A DNA stretch of 64,000 nucleotides from positions 6,276,501-6,340,500 of the forward strand of contig OZ038530.1 of assembly GCA_964036665.1 (NCBI GenBank), written 5' to 3'. The translations under genes and the position numbers were made by a program. The notes below the pieces were generated by a model. That model did not search any database and was not told the origin of the DNA. It worked only from the letters and a program-made list of their open reading frames with translations. Below are positions 57,290 through 64,000 of the stretch, piece after piece (within the stretch, counting starts at the first letter, position 1; each line of letters begins with the position of its first letter). This DNA comes from Gordius sp. MW1 (Eukaryota; Nematomorpha; Gordioida; Gordea; Gordiidae).

Positions 57290-60200
57290 TTAGAGGCTTC
57301 CCTCGGGGGGACCGGTAATAGTAAAGACTGGACGATGATAGCTAAAGTAGCTGATATAAGATTTGCTAACTAAGGGTATGGTGTTGCGAGCGAAAACACC
57401 ATCAAGACATGCGCCACCCCTTGTAGTCGGAGTCTTCGGCGAATGCAATCGCAGGTCAAACGTTGATTCCATGAAATTAAAAATTCTTTCATTAGCTATA
57501 TCGCTAAAATCGACATTAAAATCTCTGGATAATATAAAAGGTATATTGAGATATCCGCGGGTGCACGTATCAGTTGTTACCCCGGGTACACGAGCGGTGT
57601 ATGGCAATAAATAGGCTTCGAAAGCGCGAATATTTGCGTGCTACTGTGAGAAACATACACCGTTATCAATAAAACCCGTTCCCCTTGGATCGTGCGTTCT
57701 ATGGCACATATGTCCCCGCACAAAGCACTTGTGTCCAAACTTGGGTCTAGCGTTTGTGTGTTCCTGTTGTACTTAAGCAGTTCGTGGGGCGTATATGCCA
57801 GAGTACAACCGTTTTTCGCATAAATAGCAACACCACCAGCCCGTATTGTGGACCGTTTAAATTGTTTACTACACGTATAGTTGGGTAGGTCGACATGGTC
57901 GTGATCGTCAAGCCAGGTTTCGCAAAACGCCAGAATATTAGCCGTCAGAAGCAAAGGCCGCACCTTGACATCTTCCTGATGACGTTTTAAACTCAGTACG
58001 TTGAAAGTTAAGAGCGATAAATCCTCGACACCGATAGGGGCTAAGAAAGTGGCGCATTCATCGGATAGCAAGTGCAAAGGGTTGGTTTCTAATCTGGCTA
58101 TTCCGGCCATTAAGACAGTATTAGGTTTACCGCGTGCGTGGTAAAATTCGTGATCGTCAAACACGTTAGTCATGGTTAAACCAGCGAGACTCGTAGCACG
58201 CGAGAGCGCAACGTAAACTAGCTGATGCTCGTGGCTCCTATTGTAATCGTGGATAACCCTGTCGTACGAACTATCTTGCGCTTTGTGTACAGTAATTGCG
58301 CTAGCTTCGACCAAGGGAAATTGAGTTCGTTTACAGCGCACAGTACTCTTTAAATTAATATGAGCGGTTCGTTGAAGTATCGGCACCCATGATTTTTGTA
58401 AATATGGATGCTCCTTAATATATGGGCCGTACTTGATGTTAGCTATTAAGCCAACACGAGATTTGGGAGGAAATTGAAGCCAAAGTTTAATTACATTATT
58501 ATCATCTATCTGACGTATCAATGTATTGTAAAGTCCCGACGTGCCATTAACAAGACCGTCTTTCACATCTACATTAGTGCGTATCATGTACGGTTTATTT
58601 AGCAGTAATATAAGAGAGCTCGGGAGAGCAGCCGTTTCGTCTAATTTCATTCTGGCGACTTTATGTTTGGCACTCTCCGATTAAGACGCACTTGTATGCC
58701 CGGAGTAAACATCAAGGGCTTGGTGTACCATTCCACCTGCAAACGCGCTCCGATTAAACCTATCAACGTCTGCAGCCATGTAAAAAATCCTTATGGCCGT
58801 ATCAGCAAGGGATAAAGCATTGTTAGCAACGAATCGACTTTCAATAAGGTTTTTTTCCTCTAAATTTAAGGCCTGCCGCCTGCCCGTCCCCCACTTTTAT
58901 TAGGATATCGAAGAAGGTTTTTTCTGTTTGACGCAAAATATCCGTAAGCGGATAATAAGCCAAAGAGCGCCAGAAAGGTGGACCTATAAGGGTATGGCGT
59001 GGGTGCTTATAAATCGGAGTTTGTCTAACAGGTGGCAGTTGCCGTAAATCGCCACAACAATATTCATTCCACCAAAGAGTGTATCATAGTTAGGGTGAAT
59101 TGCTGTAGTCTAGCATTAATTTTAGTTAACATGTCTGCACCTATCATACTTATTTCATCGATGAATACCGTGTCTATACCGCGGAAAACGACGCGAAGCG
59201 AATTTAGCGATTCTCTAGAGATATGGTCAGCAACGCTTGCAGTTACTTGCTTAATGCCGAAGGCAGAGTGGACGGTAACACCATCTATTGCACTTGCAGC
59301 CATACCGGTGGAAGCCGCTGATAGAAACGCATTATAACCAGCAACACCTTCCGAGTAACGATTACATGATTCCATCAGCAGTTTGAGGGTAAAGGTTTTT
59401 CCACTACCTGCTGGTCCGGTAAGGAAAATCTGATGGGGTCACTATTGCCTCCAGGCCACTTCCGATGTATGAACTCTTCGACCAAAGACAACTGACGCCC
59501 GGTAGCACGGCGAACTTGTGAACAATATTCTTCGTGGGTAAGTATGTTAGCACGTTTTTGAATGATCGCTGTGTTTTGCAGAGCAAATTTACGAATGTCA
59601 TAAGTATCAGCGACTGCCAACATGGCTACCATCGCTGTATCATCATCAATTCTAGTGCGCTCCCGGTCGGGCTGTTCGTTAGGGAATTCGTCTATACAGG
59701 CGACGACATTCGGACATGGTTAGTTCTATATCAACGTCTGATACGTAACGTTTTCGAGCCTCAAAAATTTCGCGCTCGTGCGAGTCGTAAATTGCAAATT
59801 TGTCGTTGTTTAATAGATCTACGCGTTCGTTACGGAATGGTATCTACAAAAGCGTCATTTCTCGTTTGTAGTCCGTAAGCTCGTTTAGATTATAGCGTCT
59901 GTAGCGTATAATTTTAGGAAGTTTCCGTTTAACATATTCGCCATTTTGACGAACATAGTAGTGCCACAAAATCAGCTAGACAAACGCTGGTAAGAGCATC
60001 GGGTCGTTGCGTTTATCGATCGAATAAACTGTCTTGCCAAATATTTGTGGCTTCTGGATCAAGATATTCGGTATCCATTTGGGACTGACTCTTTACCACA
60101 CGTTGCCTATCGTGTGCCAAACCGTGGGTATGTAAACTATCTTACGGCTCGAGGCCGACATGCCTAACCGCAACAAATACCATGCTGCTTCTTGGCTACT

Positions 60201-60410
60201 CATTTAAATTGCGTTAAGTGTGCGAGTTCCCAGTTCACGCATGCAATCAAAAAAATCTTGATCGGGATACTCTTCTCGCAATTTTATTAAATCTCTATGA
60301 AGGGAGCTAAGGCCATGCTCGGCTTTGTTCACGTATTCGGCGATGTACGCTGGTACACGAATATTCATCGAGGATAAATTGTATATCCATGTTAGATTTA
60401 AGAGTCATCG
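57290..60410 (-). pseudogene. Helentron helicase plus AP-endonuclease (broken, N-terminus missing)
   Basis: Order on the minus strand: Rep-to-helicase linker (60400-60130: EYVNKAEHGLSSLHRDLIKL, FDCMRELGTRTLNAI, SSQEAAWYLLRLGMSASSRK); KRKLPKIIRYRRYNL and EIFEARKRYVSDVDIELTM (59930-59690); helicase motif I, FLTGPAGSGKTFTL, near 59420-59390; DTVFIDEISMIGADML (motif II, 59375-59064); an out-of-frame middle; motifs V/VI AITVHKAQDSSYDRVI and QLVYVALSRATSLAGL (58650-58100). An endonuclease domain follows: LLTFNVLSLKRHQED, ILAFCETWLDD, AGGVAIYAKNG (58000-57577), then IPFILSRDFNVDFSDI and LHSPKTPTTRGGACLDGVFA (57607-57290). A PIF1-like SF1 helicase fused to an APE-type endonuclease is the hallmark of Helentrons. 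Stops and frameshifts are present and the HUH Rep domain is absent. Confidence 0.88.
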
Positions 60411-60519
60411 ATACCCATGGATTCATAGTATTATTCCATAGTTGATTCATGCCTCTACTTTATAACACTTTATAAAGAGACATTAGTAATTAGTCTATTA
60501 AATCGCAGGCGTATTAATA
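60411..60519. other. Spacer at the Helentron 5' side
   Basis: AT-rich; the break point of the Helentron lies here. No terminal motif was seen. Confidence 0.3.
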
Positions 60520-60720
60520 TATGGAGTAATTTTAGGAAATAGCGAGTCCAGTTATTCTTAAATCAAACCCCCCCCCCCCCCCGCCCCTTCTTCAAAACCA
60601 AATTGTGTTCAAAAAATTTGGATTATCCTAGTTAACATGTGCGTAGCCAGCATTGGAATTACAGGGGGACAATAATGATTTAGGGAGGGGCAAAATGATA
60701 ATTTTTGAAATTTTAGCCTT
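60520..60720. repeat. Dispersed repeat, copy 1 of a pair
   Basis: Shares with 61765-61925 the words TTAATATATGGAGTA, AAATAGCGAGTCCAGTTATT, a C run, TTCAAAAAATTTGGATTATC and GTGCGTAGCCAGCATT. The last part is a GGCGTAGCC-type MITE end. This copy has a longer C run (60569-60582). Confidence 0.75.
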
Positions 60721-61764
60721 TACTTCAAAATATTCATTTAAGCTGGTATAACCTTTGGAATTAATTAACAAGTGCAGAGGATAATTTAATTGAGAGTGAA
60801 TTGATTAACCAGATAAAATAGTGACATTAAATATAACAAATTAATAATTAAGTGTTAGGGCTTCGCCGGTTTCTGCCTTGCCAGCCGAGTGACGCGCATT
60901 TTCGGCAGCCACTGCGGGTTGAGGAGTTAAGGCCTTGTCAGCTTCATCCCCGGACAATGTTATTTTAGGGGCATCCAGAATAGTGTAGTATATATGAGCT
61001 ATTTAAAAATAGAAATTGCGTTTTTTAACAATAACAAAAGTAATGAGTGTCGTCTAGCCTGAAGAAAATGCTACATTTTTCAATTTATGATATATTAATT
61101 AATTCAACACCTTCTAGGACTTTGGACACGTTATTCCTTATCAATTTATGATCTCAAGATATGAAAAATTATTAATTAAAAATATTTAAGAATGGTAAGT
61201 ATAAAGGTAAAATGTCTAAAATCGCAATTTTTATATCGTCGAAAATCGTTAAAATTTTAGATCCAAATTTTATAAATTATCGTCATTACGTCATTAATCC
61301 TAAAAATTTTAAATATGTCTTTAACTCCCATTTGACATAGCTATTAAAAAATTTTTTAAGATATTTGCCTAACTTTAGTTGAATGCCAATAATGTTTCGT
61401 TCTTCTCTAAAGTTAGTTCGAGACGGCTTTAAAGTGGCATAATTCATAACTACGACTAACGTATATGGAAAATTTAATAGATTGGCTGGCAAAAGTTCTT
61501 GTGGTAATTTATTTTCTTAGATGATTTTAAAAAACGTGTAAATTTGCACTTTTTATATATAACTTTATAATCATGATCTTATAAGGCGGCTCTCCTTCCT
61601 AAACTAAAATAGTGGACTCATCTATAGACCTATAAATCCTTGAATGTTTCTACTGATGCAAAGTATTTTATCACTGACAATACTACAATCAACGATGATC
61701 CATTGTTCTTTGTTGGTTGTTGTTGGATAAGGGGATAAAAAAATATCTGTTCATAGAGGATGGC
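60721..61764. other. Spacer between the repeat pair
   Basis: AT-rich except for a GC-rich island at 60857-60975 (TTCGCCGGTTTCTGCCTTGC, CCACTGCGGGTTGAGGAG). I could not assign the island to a gene or element. Confidence 0.35.
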
Positions 61765-61925
61765 ATACAGGCATATTAATATATGGAGTATTTTTATGAA
61801 ATAGCGAGTCCAGTTATTCTTCAATCAAACCTCCCCCCTTCTTCAAAAACCAAATGGTATTCAAAAAATTTGGATTATCCTAGCTAGCATGTGCGTAGCC
61901 AGCATTGTTACAGGGGGGCAATAGT
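61765..61925. repeat. Dispersed repeat, copy 2 of a pair
   Basis: Partner of 60520-60720. Its left flank (61728-61765, GGATAAAAAAATATCTGTTC) recurs at 62593-62630 without the rest, so three partial copies are present. Confidence 0.75.
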
Positions 61926-62263
61926 TTTAAATTTTTGGGCATCTAATGGGACCACTTGATAAAATTTCTTTCTATATTTATATATCATCTTCAGACAAAA
62001 AATATCAATATATAGCACTTTTTAATGTTAGATATGTTTAAATATCAAAGTGCACAGGAAGATTTAAGAAAATGAGCACTTTGAAATACCACTAGGAAAA
62101 ATAAACATGTTAAAATCTGAGTTTAAATTTAAATATTTCAAATAAAAGGAATTGTTTAGAAAAAATTTCTTTACAAATATATTAAGATTAATGGTTTATG
62201 ATAAGAATTTCAAAAAAAAAATTGTTGAAATTTTTTTTTAGTTTCATATTGTAGAAGGTGGGG

Positions 62264-62467
62264 TCCTGGAAGACCCCGGGCATCTAAAACACGCTGTATT
62301 TTAAAAACTATTTGATAAGAACAAGCCAAATTTTGCAGAGATATTATAGGATACATTTTATTAAGCTACTGAAAAAATTAAATTATAACAATCACTAACT
62401 TAATCTGTACAACATTTATAAACCGTTTGAGGTCCTCATTGACCCCACCTAGCCAACGTAGTGTTAA
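62264..62467. mobile_element. Possible piggyBac-type MITE end
   Basis: The right side ends CCCCACCTAGCCAACGTAGTG followed by TTAA at 62464-62467, and it contains GAGGTCCTCATTGACCCCAC. The left side has GGTGGGGTCCTGGAAGACCCC. GGGGTC near the end and a TTAA target fit piggyBac-like elements, but a left TTAA was not found. Confidence 0.4.
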
Positions 62468-63580
62468 TAATTACGTGTAAATAATATTTAACTTGAATAT
62501 AAGGGAACTGGGTATATATAATTATTATAGCGTTGTAGGATAAGGGGATGAAATTGAATATAAGGGAATTGGGTAAATAAATATATTGTAAGGGATAAAA
62601 AAATATCTGTTCATAGAGGATGGCATGCAGGCATAGACATGTGGGGTGGGAAGTTTGCAATAATAACAACATTAAAGAATACAGTGTAGATAGGGACCTG
62701 CAAATAAATTATTTATCTCGCTTGCAGCATGTGGGGTGACACCCCAACACAACCCTAGAACGCCTCATGCCTGCTGAAATTAACTCTTCCCCTCCTAAAT
62801 TTATTTACTTGTTAGCAATAGCATGCGCGAGATTGAATCAGGGAAGGCGTGCGTGCGGTGCGTGCGTGGGTGGGTAAAATTCTTGCAATGCACGATAGCG
62901 CTTCTACTTAATGTTGTTGCTTAATAAAAATCTAAGGAGGGAAAGAATCAATTTAATTTTTTAAATTTTCTAAATGAATAAACTTATTAAAAAATGTTTT
63001 TTCCCCACAACCACAAGTATGAAATTTCTATATTTCATGTAAAATAAACTTAGGGTGATTTTTAATACTTTACAATTTTTAAATACATTAATCTAAATAA
63101 AAAAAAATTAGAGTATTTATTATTTAATATATTGAGAAATTATTATTAATAAATAAATTGCGTTTTGATAGCATGCTGGATATTTTATATAAAAATTTAA
63201 CGATTAACGTATTTATGTGAGATGCCTAGAAAAGTTTCTAATTTTGTTTAAAATTTGCGAAAAATAAATGCATCGTCAACTATATGGTAAAACAGTGGCG
63301 TAAATGGGGGGGGGGAATTTCCCCCTGTTTGTTGATTAAAATTAAAATGGTTAAAATATTATCGTTAAGTTACATCAAAGACTTTAAAGCAGTTATTTAA
63401 ACTTTATAAATACATGTAATTTTTTTGATTACATTTTTGACAAAATGCGAATTTTAATTTTTGAAAAAATTTTTAGTTATGCCTTATGGAAAAATACATA
63501 TATGGTTTAAATTTTAATTTAATGTCATTATTATTTTAAAAAATAATTAGAAAGATACTTTAAAACAATCTGAACAATAA
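62468..63580. other. AT-rich spacer
   Basis: 62840-62875 is a GCGTGCGTGCGG/GTGGGTGGG patch. 63293-63330 is a CAGTGGCGTAAATGGGGGG end of the 27009 MITE family with no partner. No gene seen. Confidence 0.35.
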
Positions 63581-63584
63581 TCAT

Positions 63585-64000
63585 TTTTTTCAATGGTCAG
63601 TAGCCAGGACACGGTCAAAAAGGATGTAAATACATAATAAACGAGAAAAATTTCAAATCACAATTTGGCCAATGGTCATTTTTTTTATTGGTCAGTACCA
63701 AGAGACGGTCTATAAATACATAAAGGTCCAAAAAAACGAGAGAAAAAAATTCGATTTACACTTTGGTCATTGGTCATTTTTTTCCATTGGTCCGTAGAGC
63801 GGACGGCCAAAAAGTCATATTATCAATAGTATTATCAAAAACAATATATTAATTTAAAAAAAATGAAGAAAAAAAATTTCGAATCACAATTTGGCCAATG
63901 GTCATTTTTTCATTGGTCAGTAGCCAGCGGACAGCCAAAAATTCATCTTATCAATGGTACTAACAAGATCAATATATTAATTTAATTAAAAAAAATAAAA
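63585..64000 (+). repeat. Fourth ~120-bp HLE-A-type array (diverged, runs off the window)
   Basis: Four units of TTTGGCCAATGGTCATTTTT...CATTGGTCAGTAGCCAG with more substitutions than in the other copies. The CCAATGG/CCATTGG stem is kept in most. Neither HLE-A terminus is inside the window. Confidence 0.75.

Noticed and set aside
62821-62880. GCGTGCGTGCGG/GTGGGTGGG run as a regulatory island
   Set aside because: Simple low-complexity sequence with no neighbouring gene.

Overview
This is an AT-rich nuclear segment of an invertebrate animal. The evidence is three metazoan gene loci with spliceosomal introns: a receptor Smad of the Smad2/3 type, mitochondrial enoyl-ACP/CoA reductase (MECR), and a BRPF chromatin reader. 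They sit in a dense, nested set of eukaryotic transposable elements. The element mix (canonical Helitron with a CTAG end, Helentron, several hAT families, a FLYWCH/MULE transposase, RTE LINEs, Gypsy) is common in arthropods, but I cannot fix the species or even the phylum. No bacterial genes, CRISPR arrays, rRNA or tRNA genes were recognised.  Layout. 1-1565: part of a tandem-repeat-rich element, here called HLE-A, probably in a Smad intron. 2516-3100: hAT MITE. 3884-4417: the last two Smad2/3 exons (+). About 5.4-10.1 kb: decayed RTE LINE (+), split by a full HLE-A copy at 7658-9427. 10247-12667: hAT element with a canonical Helitron (10458-12240) nested in it. 13.7-14.1 kb: Gypsy scrap. 14806-16377: large hAT MITE. 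16571-17044: Helitron-type Rep fragment (-). 17140-22619: Gypsy retrotransposon (-) with 182-bp LTRs, broken by a 1.47-kb G/C-rich palindromic element. 22.9-23.5 kb: two hAT transposase scraps in opposite orientations. 25033-26917: second full HLE-A copy inside AT-rich repeats. 27009-27287: hAT MITE. 28.4-31.3 kb: MULE transposase remnants (-) and a ~96-bp minisatellite. 31612-33517: foldback element with arms of about 380 bp. 33564-34622: intact MECR (+). 36.0-38.0 kb: ~130-bp satellite-like array ending in a hAT terminus. 38.0-40.3 kb: gag scrap and RTE scrap (-). 42123-53016: BRPF gene (+) in 18 inferred exons, with a hAT element and a full-length RTE LINE in its introns. 54.25-56.5 kb: 5'-truncated Gypsy (-) with a MITE in it. 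57.3-60.4 kb: Helentron helicase-endonuclease (-). 60.5-64 kb: short duplicated repeats, a possible piggyBac end and the start of another HLE-A-like array.  How the parts relate. The host genes are not functionally linked: TGF-beta/activin signalling to the nucleus, mitochondrial fatty-acid synthesis, and histone-acetyltransferase scaffolding. The BRPF model is strong: every inferred splice site is GT/AG, the phases agree, and 4146 coding bases give 1381 codons plus stop. However, the reading frame and a poly(A) signal end before any PWWP domain.  The most unusual material is non-coding. HLE-A has asymmetric inverted ends, a 3' hairpin and T|T insertion without target duplication, which is the plan known for Helentron-derived elements. 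It also carries two minisatellite families, one of which repeats the element's own terminal motif, and a 22-bp piece of its inverted repeat lies next to the Rep fragment at 16.5 kb. Several unrelated hAT elements share a second design, with both ends built from many copies of a 5-7 bp word.
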